DNA of 64,000 nt from Lewinella sp041392765 (GTDB taxonomy: Bacteria; Bacteroidota; Bacteroidia; Chitinophagales; Saprospiraceae), in contig JAWKLL010000017.1 of assembly GCA_041392765.1 (NCBI GenBank), positions 47,336-111,335 of the forward strand. Direction: 5' to 3'. The first letter of the stretch is position 1, and each line of letters begins with the position of its first letter. The position numbers and the translations under genes are program-made. Under the pieces are notes generated by a model. It was not told the DNA's origin and ran no database searches. It worked only from the letters and a program-made list of their open reading frames with translations. Below are positions 16,884 to 27,093 of this stretch, in pieces.

Positions 16884-19396
16884 ATGGCAAGAACAAAAAT
16901 TGACTACGGAATTGACTTGGGAACAACCAACTCGGCAATTTCAAGAATGGAAAATGGTGAAGTAAGAATCATCAAATCACTAGACAAACAAAAAGACACA
17001 ACACCTTCTTGTATTGCCTTTAATCCAAAGGCACTTTGTTTGTTGGTGATAAAGCTTATGATAGTTACAGGTCAAACAGTCTCAAAAGTCTGTCCAATAA
17101 ATCCCCATTAAACGCATATGTTGAGTTCAAAAGAACTATGGGTACAGACAAAAAGTATCATAGTACTTCGTTAACAAAGACTTTTCATCAGAAGAACTTT
17201 CCGCAGAAGTCCTGAAAAGACTTAAAGAATATGTTCAAGACGAAAATATAAACGCTGTGGTCATTACTGTTCCTGCTGCATTTAAAAACAACCAAATAGA
17301 TGCTACAAGAAGAGCAGGAAAGCTATGGGTTTGACCACGTTGAAGTTCTTCAGGAACCAGTTGCAGCATCAATGGCTTATGGTCTTGACAGTAAAAAGAA
17401 AGATGGTTTTTGGTTAGCTTTGACTTTGGTGGTGGAACTTTGATGCCGCATTACCAAAGTTGAAGATGCGGAATAATGAAAGTAATTGACACAGAAGGAG
17501 ACAATTACTTAGGCGGCAGAATTTAGATTATGCTATCGTTGACCAACTTATAATACCTCACATCCAAGAAAGATTTTCAATTGATGATATGCTTTCTGAT
17601 GACATCAAGAAAGAAGAGTATAGAAGCGGTTTAAAGTTTTTCGCTGAAGAAATAAAAACAACCTTTCATTCAATCCATCACACAATATATATGTTGACCC
17701 GGGTGAATGTGGAGAAGATGATGAAGGTGAAGAAATAGAAATTGATTTAACAGTTACACAGGAACAACTTAAAAATGTCCTTGCTCCAATTTTTCAAAAA
17801 GCAATTGATTGCAGTTTAACTCTTATAAAAAGGAACAACCTTAAAGGCAGTTCATTGGATTCACTCATTTTGGTGGGTGGTCTGACCTATCACCTACATT
17901 AAGAGAAATGCTCGAAAAGCAAATTTGCAAACCTGACACAAGCGTTTGACCCTATGACAGTTGTTTCTCAAAAGGTGCCGCATTATATGCTTTACAGTTG
18001 AATTGTCCGAAGAAATCAAAGAGCAAACAAGAGACAAAAACAAAAAATTCAACTTGAAATCGGACACGAATCATCAACCGTTGAAACAGAAGAATTTGTA
18101 ACGCTAAAAATTTTAGAAGACAAAACTGATGGAGAAATACCAGACAAAGTTTTTGCTGAAATCAAAAGGGGTGATAACGCTTGGTCAAGTGGCAAAGTAG
18201 AGATAAACACAATAGGTGAAGTAATAGACGTTCAGTTGAACGAAGGAAAACCAATGTTTTTGGCGTTACCCTTTATGACGACAAAGGAAATCTACTTGAA
18301 AGCGAGCCAAATTCATTTAGCGTTATTCAAGGTTCTAAAATTGGTAGCGCAACTTTGCCATACAATATAGGTATCGAGATTAAACAAAAGACCACAGGAA
18401 AATTGTTTTTACCACTGTCAAAGGTTTGGAGAAACCAATCTTTACCAGCTACGGGAACATTGGAATGGTCTGAAAACACAAAAGCAAAATTCGCCCAATG
18501 GATTCAGACTTGTAAAGATTCCAGTTTATCAAGGAGAACACGGTTCAGAAGGTACAAGAGCAATTTATAATGAACACGTTTACGACATCATAATTAGTGG
18601 TACAGACTTACCTGCCTTATTGCCTGAAAATTCAGATGTTGATTTGACCATTAACTTGGACAAATCTCAACAAATGACTGTTCAAGCATATTTTCCATAT
18701 TTAGACCATACTGCTGAAATTGAAGTTCCAACCGACACAGTTCAATCCGTTGATACAAATGGTTATCTAACGAAATTAGAAAGGCAAAAGGAGCTGTTTC
18801 AGAATTGAAAAGAGACGGAAATCATTCTGATGATGCAAAACTGAAAAAAGCAGAATCAGAGTTAGAAAAAATCGAAAAATCATTTGAGAATAATAAGAAT
18901 GATGTTGACGGAAAACAGGAAGTACTAACCAATCTTCGCAAAACTCTCAAGACCATTGATGAACTAAAACGAAACAACAGAATGGCCAAAATTGGAAGCC
19001 GAGTTAAAAGAAGAGTATTACAGACTTGAAAAAGCTAACAAGGAACTTGCAACGAAAAACAACGCAGGTTGTAAATCAAATTAAAAATCAATTAGAAGAA
19101 GTTATCAAGGTTAAAGATGTAAAACTTGGAAATGTACTTTTAGAAGAAATCAACAGCTTCTTTGTTCAGCTAACTTTTATTTATCAGCTCATTGGCTTTA
19201 TCCGTCATCATAATCAAAACTTTGGTTCTTACAGATGGAGAGACCCTAATAAAGCAAAAACACTTTTAAATCAAGGGTTACAAAAAATTGGTGAAAGTCC
19301 GGATGTGATGAATTGCATCCGATAGTAATTGCTGTTATTGATTGTCTTTATCCAGAAGACAGACCAAGCGGTGATGATTCAGTATTAGTGGGTTAA
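16884..19396 (+). pseudogene. Hsp70 (DnaK-like) paralogue 1, catalytic motifs present but reading frame shattered
   Basis: Piecing frames together gives an Hsp70 of about 840 residues. Phosphate-1 motif GIDLGTTNSA (start of gene), GDKAYDSYR, VVITVPAAFK, LQEPVAASMAYGLD, phosphate-2 DFGGGTFDAAL (about 17420-17450), GDNYLGG and the adenosine motif LVGG..YSPTLREML are all present, so the ancestral protein should bind and hydrolyse ATP. A long acidic linker, a beta-rich substrate-binding part (LPATGTL, IYQGEHGS-like) and a helical lid ending LHPIVIAVIDCLYPED follow. Well over a dozen indels fall within 2.5 kb, far denser than elsewhere. The error cluster ends within the next gene, which suggests poor sequence quality and not simple decay, but true loss cannot be excluded. 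Confidence 0.75.
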
Positions 19397-19399
19397 ACT

Positions 19400-21846
19400 A
19401 TGAAAATCAACTACGGCATATACATAGTCCGTATCTGCTTCCATCGCAAAAATGGAAGCAGGTGTACCTGTAGTTTTACGTAGTAGTGATTTTTTGAAAA
19501 ATACAACACCAGTTGCTGTTGCTATTAATCGAAAAGGAAACCTATTTGCTGGTGATAAAGCTCTTCACTTTAGGAATTGATAGATTAAAAAATCTGAAAA
19601 TCAAAATTCATTTATTGAGTTTACTAGAACATTAGGTACGGATAAAAAGTACTTTTCGAACAATGCCAACAGAAGCTTTTCATCCGATGATCTTTTAGCA
19701 GAAGTAATACAACGACTACTTTCATACGAAAAGACCAAATGTTCACGCTGCCGTAATAACCATTCCTTCAAACTTTAAATCTAATCAAATTGATGCGGTT
19801 AGAAAAGCAGGATATTTGGCAGGCTTAAAGCAAAGTTGAAATAATTACAGAAGACCAGTCTGCTGCATTAGCTTACGGCCTGATGCAACGAGATATAATG
19901 GCTTTTCTTGGTGTTTCAATTCACATCAAATGATTTTAATACAGCATTGATTAGGTCTGACAATGGTATCTTTTCCATAATTGACATCGAAGGTGACAAT
20001 TACTTAGGTGGTAAAAACTGATTATGCAATTGTTGACCAACTGATTATGCCACATATTCAAGAAAGCTATACTATTGATGAAATTCTTGAAAACGATAAT
20101 AGGAAAGCTGAATTTAGGTCTGCACTAAAATTCTTCGCAGAAGAAATAAAAAATAATCTAAACCATAATATTTCACATAATGTCTATGCTGATCCAGGAG
20201 AATGTGGAGAAGATGATGAAGGTGAAGAAATAGAAATTGATTTAACAGTTACACAGGAACAACTTAAAAATGTCCTTGCCCCTATCTTCCAAAAAGCTAT
20301 AGATATTTCAAAAAGCCTATTGCATAGAAACAACATTCTCGAGTTAAAAAAAATCACTTTTGTTGGGCTAGAAACAACTTCTCCAATTTTACGAGAAATG
20401 ATTACTCAGCAATTATGCATTCCTGACACCAGTCTTGACCCAGAAACAGTTATTGTTAAGGGTGCGGCCATTTATGCTTCTACGATTGATTTAAGTGATG
20501 AACTTAAATCACAATCAATAGATAGAACAAAAATTCAACTTGAGATAGGTTATGAACCATTTACAAATGAAACAGAAGAATTTGTAACTCTCAAAATTCT
20601 ACAGGACAAATCCGAAGGGCGAAACACCGAAAAAGTATTTGCCGAAATCAAAAGGGGCGACAATGCTTGGACAAGTGGTAAGTTAGAAATTACAAAAGTC
20701 GGGGAAGTTTTTGATGTTCAAATAAATGAGTTCGCTCAAAACAATTTTATAGTTGAACTCACAGACAAACTTGGAAATAAGATTGAATGTGAGCCTAATA
20801 CTTTTTCTATTCAGTATGGTTTTGTAAATAAATCAACTCTACCATATAACATTGGAACAGAAGTAATTTGTAATCGAACAGGAAAAATCATTTTCAGAAC
20901 TATTTCAGGACTTGAAAAAAACAAGTCTTTACCTGCAACGGGAATATTAAATGGCATCAAAACAGAAAAAGATATTCGACCAGGTTTTGAATCTGATTTT
21001 ATTAAAATTCCCATTTATCAAGGAGAACACGGATCAGATGGGACAAGGGCAATTTATAATGAACACGTTTATGATATTATCATAAGTGGTGCAGATTTGC
21101 CTTGTTTATTACCCAAAGACTCAGACATAGATTTAACAATTTCAATTGATAAATCACAGCAAATGACTGTTCAAGCATACTTTCCAAGCATAGATTTTAC
21201 AACTGAAGTTAACATTCCTTCAGCTACAACTATTTCTATTGAAACAAATTGGTTGGCAAATGAAATTAGGAAGGCAAAAAATGCTTTGTTTGAGTTAAAA
21301 CGAAGTGCACTTGATATTAACTATTTCAAATTAAAACAAGTTGAAACTGACTTGGAGCTAATAGAAATATTATTTGATAAAAACAAAAATGATGTTGACG
21401 GAAAACAGGAAGTGCTAGCCAATCTTCGAAAAATTCTCAAAAAAATTGATGAGCTAAACGAAACTTTAGAATGGCCAAAATTAGAGTTGGACTTGAAAGA
21501 AGTTTATAACATACTTGAAAAAGCTAATAAGGAACTTGGAAATGAGAAGACATCACAAGTTGTCAACCAAATAAAGAATCAGTTGGAAGAAGTAATCAAA
21601 GTTAAAGATTTGAAGCTTGGGCGTGTACTTTTAGTTGAAATCCAAACTTTTTATAATTCACTTAATAACCAAATTACATTAATCACTAAGGATAAGGTAG
21701 AAGACCTACTTTTTCAACTTACAGAAGATGGTTTAATACCAGCAAATACATTCCAAGAGTTTTACGAACAGCTTTCAAATATAAATGGTGATACCGCTTT
21801 ATTAGAGAAGCTAAATACAGATATTAAAGCGTATGAATCAAAATAA
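19400..21846 (+). CDS. Hsp70 paralogue 2, predicted ATPase-dead, N-terminal part frameshifted
   Basis: This tandem copy aligns along its length with paralogue 1. From 20008 it is one intact 612-residue frame; the first 600 bases carry several indels. Its ATPase motifs are substituted, not merely frameshifted: DLGTTNS becomes Y-I-(G)-P-V-S (Asp codon GAC to TAC), DFGGGTFDAAL becomes QFTSNDFNTAL, and LVGG..YSPTLREM becomes FVGLETTSPILREM. GDNYLGG and the whole substrate-binding and lid regions are kept. Such a protein could act as an inactive partner or scaffold for paralogue 1 (inference). The stop overlaps the start of the kinase gene by 14 bases, indicating translational coupling. Confidence 0.75.
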
Positions 21847-23620
21847 TAAACAAATATTAACCAAAGGTCAGGTCATTGACAACAAGTACACCGTTACTTT
21901 CTTTTTAAAGAAAGGGCGTTATGCAGAAACATATCGTGTAAAAGACAAAGAAAGGACGACCAAACTCTTGAAGCTCTTTTCGTATTCTAAATTACACAGG
22001 ACTCAATTTGACCAAAACGGTGATGTGCTTGAAATTGAAGTTCTGAAAAAGATAAATCACCCGAATATTGTCAAACTTATTGACAGCGGTAATCTTTTAA
22101 TAGAAAATCAAAAATATGCTTATGCTATTTTAGATTTTATTAGTGGTGAAACCCTTTCAGACAAAATGAAAAGGGAACAAACCTTTAATCCTTATAAAGC
22201 GAAAGACATCATTCTTGGGGTGCTTAACGGCCTTAACTACTTACACAATCAACAAAACCCAATTATCCACAACGACATTACCAATTTGAATGTGATGTTG
22301 GATTTGTCGGGTCAGATTTCAGTTCCGAAAATAATTGATTTTGGCTATGCAAGATTTTTGACTCAGTCGAACAAGGACTTTCAAAAAGAAGGTTTAAATC
22401 CTTTCTATTCAGCCAACGAAACATTTAACAAAGTCTTTTCTGTTCAAAGTGATATTTTTTCAGTAGGTGCTTTGTACTATCATTTATTAGTTGGCCTTCC
22501 GCCTTGGTTTGTGGAATTGTCCAAATTCAAATCTGATTCAGTCAAACTCGAAGATGCTATTTTGAAGGAGCGAGAAAAGCCTTTACAAGTTGTTAGTTCA
22601 GAATCAAGAATTGAAGCCAATACTTTCAACATCATTGCAAAAGCTTTGCAACCAAATGCAGAGAACAGATTTAAGAACCTGAAAGAATTCATACAGGCTG
22701 TTAATGGTGAAATTACAGTTGACAACCCTGTTCTGAAAAATCGACACAATCAACCCAAACTTTGAAGACAGTTAAGAAAGGCGAAGGGTTCAAATCAATT
22801 GCAGGAATGCAAGAACTTAAAGACACCATAAAATTGGATGTTATTGACGCCTTGAATGAAAAAAGAAAAGTATGCTGAATATGGACTTACAATTCCAAAC
22901 GGAATGCTTTTTATATACTCCCCCAGGTTGCGGGAAACATTCTTTGCAGAAAAGATGGCAGAAGAAATCGGTTTCAACTTTTACCAAATAAAACCCTCAG
23001 ACATTCAAAGTAAATGGGTGAATGCTTCGCAAGAGAATATCAAGAACCTTTTTGATGAAGCCAGAAAGAACGCTCCAAGTATCATTTTTATAGATGAATT
23101 AGACGCATTAGTTCCTAATCGAGATAATCCATCTGTCAATCATATGAACACAAGTGCTGTAAATGAATTTTTAGCACAAATGAATAATAGTGGTGATGAT
23201 GGAGTATTTATTATTGGTGCTACCAACAAACCAAATTCAATTGACCCAGCAATTTTAAGAGCGGGCAGACTAGACAAACACGTTTATTTACCACCGCCAG
23301 ACTTTGAAGCAAGGGAACTGATGTTTAAACTCTATTTAGAAAAAAGACCTACCGAAGTTGGATTAGATTATTCAGAACTTGCGAAAGCAACTGAAAATTA
23401 TGTTTCAAGCGACATCAAGTTTTTATGTGATGAAGCTTCAAGAATGGCGTTGCGTTCCAAATCAAGAATTACGAAGGGAATTCTATTGGAAACAATAAAA
23501 TCAAATAAACCTTCAATCTCTCTAGCTGAACTAAACAGCTACATAGAAATAAGAGCGAAAATGGAAGGTCAACAATCAAATACTAACGAACGACCAAAAA
23601 TTGGTTTTAAAATCAATTAA
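21833..23620 (+). CDS. Ser/Thr protein kinase fused to AAA+ ATPase (frameshifts at the junction and Walker A)
   Basis: The N-terminal 305 residues form a eukaryotic-type kinase: glycine-rich loop LKKGRYAETY, Lys47 in beta-3, HND (146-148) in place of HRD with Asp148 and Asn153 intact, DFG at 169-171, and PFYSANE as the APE region. After an A-run at about 22740 the next frame continues without a break through STQSTQTLKTVKKGEGFKSI to AGMQELKDTI, a classic entry to an FtsH/Cdc48-type AAA+ module. Then come TPPGCGKTFFAEK (Walker A, needing two small corrections near 22920), IIFIDELDAL (Walker B), GATNKPNSIDPAILR, AGRLDKHVYLPPPD (sensor and arginine finger) and a helical lid. No ribosome binding site separates the halves, so one fused protein is favoured. 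Two separate genes remain possible. Confidence 0.75.
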
Positions 23621-23622
23621 AC

Positions 23623-24141
23623 ATGGAACAATTAAACTTTAACAAACTTCTTTTAAAGACTGCATTTTCTTGTATGGCTTGTGATGGAGACATTGACAAG
23701 AGAGAAGTCGTCTTAATCAAATCAATGCATCAACAAAACAAAATCTTTGGTGAAATTGACATAAACCAAGAACTTGACAACTTACTTTTGGAAATCAACC
23801 GTGATGGTCACAAATTCCTACGAAGTTATTTCAACGAGTTAACTTCAACAGATCTATCAGAGCAAGATGAATTGAAACTTATTGAAGTTGCAATTGATAC
23901 AATCAAAGCAGATGATAAGGTTGAGTATAGTGAAGTAAAATTCTTTAAAGTCATAAGGAGTAAACTAAAAATTGGAAATGAACCAATTTTAGCTGTTCAT
24001 CCTGATTTTGAAGATTATTTAGAGCAGGATATAATAAGCGAATCATATTTAGCAAGACTGCAAGACGACTTTTTTGATACTCAAACTTTGCCTGAATTTG
24101 AGTTAATCAATACAATTAATGATGACATCATAATATCCTGA
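23623..24141 (+). CDS. TerB-like protein
   Basis: The intact 172-residue acidic helical protein shows the duplicated acidic-loop pattern of the TerB/TerB-like family: MACDGDIDKREVVLIK near the N-terminus and IKADDKVEYSEVKFFKVI in the second half, which may bind metal ions. It begins two bases after the stop of the kinase-AAA gene, closing the operon. TerB proteins accompany membrane-linked stress and conflict systems (tellurite, phage and chemical stress); its job here is unknown. Confidence 0.8.
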   Translation: MEQLNFNKLLLKTAFSCMACDGDIDKREVVLIKSMHQQNKIFGEIDINQELDNLLLEINRDGHKFLRSYFNELTSTDLSEQDELKLIEVAIDTIKADDKVEYSEVKFFKVIRSKLKIGNEPILAVHPDFEDYLEQDIISESYLARLQDDFFDTQTLPEFELINTINDDIIIS

Positions 24142-24259
24142 AGTCCTGCCCCAAATTGGTTCGATGTTCCCAAAAAAACGAGGCTAAATACGCATCTGCG
24201 ATTTCCCTATCCATCAAGCTGCAAAGCATCCACCTTTCCCACATATACACATATACACT

Positions 24260-24288
24260 CCTGATAGCTATCAGGACGATAGCTATCG
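24260..24288. repeat. Two adjacent perfect palindromes at the 3' end of the metallo-hydrolase gene
   Basis: CCTGATAGCTATCAGG (24260-24275) and CGATAGCTATCG (24277-24288) are each perfect inverted repeats. The second overlaps the TAG stop of the leftward hydrolase gene. They may form a stem at the transcript end, but no T-run follows. The AT-rich gap 24142-24259 holds no gene. Confidence 0.5.
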
Positions 24289-25107
24289 GGATCCCACATT
24301 CCTAGCCAGCTCCAAATTTTCCCGATGATACTGCACCAACAAAGAACGAAAATCAGGATACCTGTCCCAAAGTGAAACTTCATCAAAAGCATGGCCTTTT
24401 GCGTACGCCTCCAATTGATCTAAATACCAATGAGCTTCCTCCAATCGGCGTTGCATTTCGTCTTTGTCGGTAGTAGCATCACCATGCCCGGGCACGAGGC
24501 ACTGCACAGGCAATTCCGCTATCCAGTGCGCTAGCGACCGTAGGGTTTGTCGATAATCAGCAATGCTGTGATACACAAACGGAAACTCCACATTCGACAA
24601 ATAATCCCCCACTATCAGTGTCCCCGTAGGCGCGTGAAACGCACAGATTCCGTCTGCGTTATGGCCGGGTGCAGGGAAAAAGAAGTAGGCATCGCCTTCA
24701 ATAGTTTGCCATGTTTCGGTTTATGGCAACACGACATCAAGCGACGAAGGATACTCGTTACCCCAAGGTGGTTTCAGGTAGTACTGATCATAAAATTGGG
24801 CAATAGCTTCCGTTTGGGCAGCCGCCTGCTCATTGTCCCGTAATCGGCAAGAAGCTACAAAACGAGCCTGCTCCTTGAACGCGGGATAGCCAATGATATG
24901 ATCGTAGTCAGAATGGGTAAACAGCACATACAACGGTCTATCTCCCCGAAGCCTTGCCACTTGTTCAGATAAAAAGGCCACCTCATCAGGCAGCCAGTTC
25001 GGATCCACCAATAATAGATGGCCAGCTCCCGCTATCAACGTGGAAGTAGTGCGCATCAATTGGCTCTCAAATACGAGAATGCCAGAATGGTTGTATTGTA
25101 GTTTCAT
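24283..25107 (-). CDS. Metallo-beta-lactamase-fold hydrolase with an in-frame TAA
   Basis: The protein of about 275 residues has FTHSDYDHIIG (variant of the THxHxDH zinc motif), FFPAPGHNADGICAF, IVGDYLSN and CLVPGHGD, the ordered metal-ligand motifs of the MBL fold. The substrate cannot be told. A TAA at 24721-24723 interrupts the protein, but the frame is the same on both sides (CCA-TAA-ACC, then ETWQTIEGDAYFFFP), so this is a nonsense codon (perhaps CAA changed to TAA) and not an indel. It may be a base-call error or a recent pseudogene. The gene diverges from sppA. Confidence 0.8.
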
Positions 25108-25215
25108 AAAAACAGAAATGACTTTTAATCTACAAAATAACCCGCTTCATCGAATATTCCAACTCCTTGACGACCATTCGGCTTATTTTTATACCTATTC
25201 TAAAAGATATCATTT

Positions 25216-26998
25216 ATGTCACAGTTTCTCAAGTTTCTATTTGCTTCTTGTTTGGGTACCTTTATTGCCATGATAGCCGTATTCTTTTTCCTCATAGGTG
25301 GAATCGCTGGCTTGGCTGGCAGGGCATCAGATCAACCCCAACCCATCGAGTCCAACTCCGTGCTGCACCTTAAATTGGATGCGGCCATCCCTGAACTGAT
25401 GGACAATGTGGAAAACACCAGCTTCGACCTGAAGCAACAACGCATATTAGGGCTGCACGACATCACCGCCGCCATTGAACAAGCAGCTCAGGACGACGAT
25501 ATAAAAGGTATCTTCCTCGAGCCAGATATGTTGATGAGTGCCGGCTACTCTAGCCTATCCAATATACGCCAAGCATTGGAGAACTCTCAAAGCCTCCGGC
25601 AAATTCATCCATGCCTATGCCCCCGTATATGGACAAGGTGCTTACTACCTATCCTCTGTCAGCGACCAAGTGACACTCGCGCCTTTGGGTGTGGTAGATT
25701 GGCGCGGCTTGTCTTCCCAGTACGCCTTCTTCAAAGATGCCATGGATCGCCTCGGTGTAGAATACGAGGTGTTTTTTGCCGGAAAGTACAAGAGTGCTTC
25801 CGAGCCATACCGCAGAAACGACATGTCGCCAGAAAGCAAAGAACAAACCCGCGCCTTCCTCGATGAGATGTACCGCCTGATGTTGGAAGATATTAGCCAA
25901 AATAGGTCACTAACAACCGCCGAGCTACGCCACCTAGCCGACACCTATGCCGGCATCAATACCGATGCAGCCCTCAGCAGCAAATTAGTAGATGCCGTCA
26001 AGTATCGGGAAGAAGCCTTCAACGACTTGCGCGAAGCAATCGGATTAGAAAAAGACAAGGATATAAATTTCGTCAACCTCAACGACTACCACACGGCACG
26101 TGTCATCAAAGGCAAAGATGAAGGAGGAAAAATTGCCCTACTCGTGGCGGAAGGTGTCATCGTGGACGGCAAAGGCGAAGCTGCCCAGATCGGCGACAAG
26201 CGCTATGTGCAACTCATTGAAGATATCCGCAAAGACGATAAAGTGAAAGCGGTGGTATTGCGCGTCAATTCTCCCGGCGGCAGCGCCATGGCTTCCGACC
26301 ATATCTGGCAGGCACTCATGGATCTGAAAGCCAGCGGCAAGCCTTTGGTTGTATCTATGGGCGCAGTAGCAGCCTCGGGCGGTTATTACATATCGGCACC
26401 AGCGGACAAAATCTTTGCGGAACCAGGCACCATCACGGGTAGCATCGGTGTAGTAAGTGCAATTCCTCAACTCCAAGATTTACTCAAAGACAAAATAGGC
26501 ATTCATTTCGACACCGTTAAAACCGGCCCTTTCGCTACAGGTATCAACGTCGTCATGGATATGTCGGAAGGTGAAAAAGCCCTGCTCCGCAGTCGTACCG
26601 ACCAAATGTACGCTACCTTCTTGGAGCGTGTCAGTACAGGCCGCAATATGGCTGTTGCCAACGTGGACAGCATCGCCCAAGGGCGCGTATGGGTAGGCAC
26701 TACCGCCAAAGAAATTGGATTAGTAGATGAACTCGGTGGGCTACAAGATGCCATCCATCAAGCCGCAGCTTTAGCAGACCTTGACGCTTGGCATACCACC
26801 CTCTACCCTAAGCCCGAACAACCCTGGGAACGGCTCATCAAAGAGCTTACCCAAGCCGATGACTTGATGCGAGAGGAGGCACTGCGCACCCAACTAGGTG
26901 CTGCCTACCCCTACTACCGCTACTTGCAAGAAATAGCTGGCGGCCAAGGCATGCAGATGCGCCTGCCCATCGTAGGGAATGGCGTACTAGGCCTGTGA
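25216..26998 (+). CDS. sppA: Signal peptide peptidase SppA (67 kDa type), one frameshift
   Basis: This is the long, duplicated form of about 590 residues. It has an N-terminal membrane anchor (residues 8-35, FLFASCLGTFIAMIAVFFFL), an N-terminal ClpP-like repeat with the catalytic lysine motif GKYKSASEPY, and a C-terminal repeat with RVNSPGGSAMAS and the nucleophile serine in GAVAASGGYYIS. It degrades cleaved signal peptides in the inner membrane. The frame changes near 25580 (IRQALENS / KASGKFIHAYAPVYGQGAYY), consistent with a single indel. A strong terminator follows 15 bases after the stop. Confidence 0.93.
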
Positions 26999-27012
26999 CG
27001 CACGCCCCTGTA

Positions 27013-27055
27013 ACGCGAAAAGCCTACCTTCAACAGGTAGGCTTTTCGCGTTTTT
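27013..27055 (+). terminator. Rho-independent terminator after sppA
   Basis: ACGCGAAAAGCCTACCT (27013-27029) pairs perfectly with AGGTAGGCTTTTCGCGT (27035-27051) around TCAAC, followed by TTTTATT. It separates the convergent sppA and purA genes. Confidence 0.92.
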
Positions 27056-27093
27056 ATTATAGGCTAATTGACAATAATTTAAGCTTTAGTACA

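Noticed and set aside
22808..23620. AAA+ module as a separate gene starting at MQELKD
   Set aside because: This start would cut off the conserved entry GEGFKSIAG, and there is no ribosome binding site; kept as an alternative only.
24721..24723. Stop-codon reassignment (TAA read as Gln) to explain in-frame stops
   Set aside because: TAA ends many intact genes here at the expected family lengths, so the code is standard.
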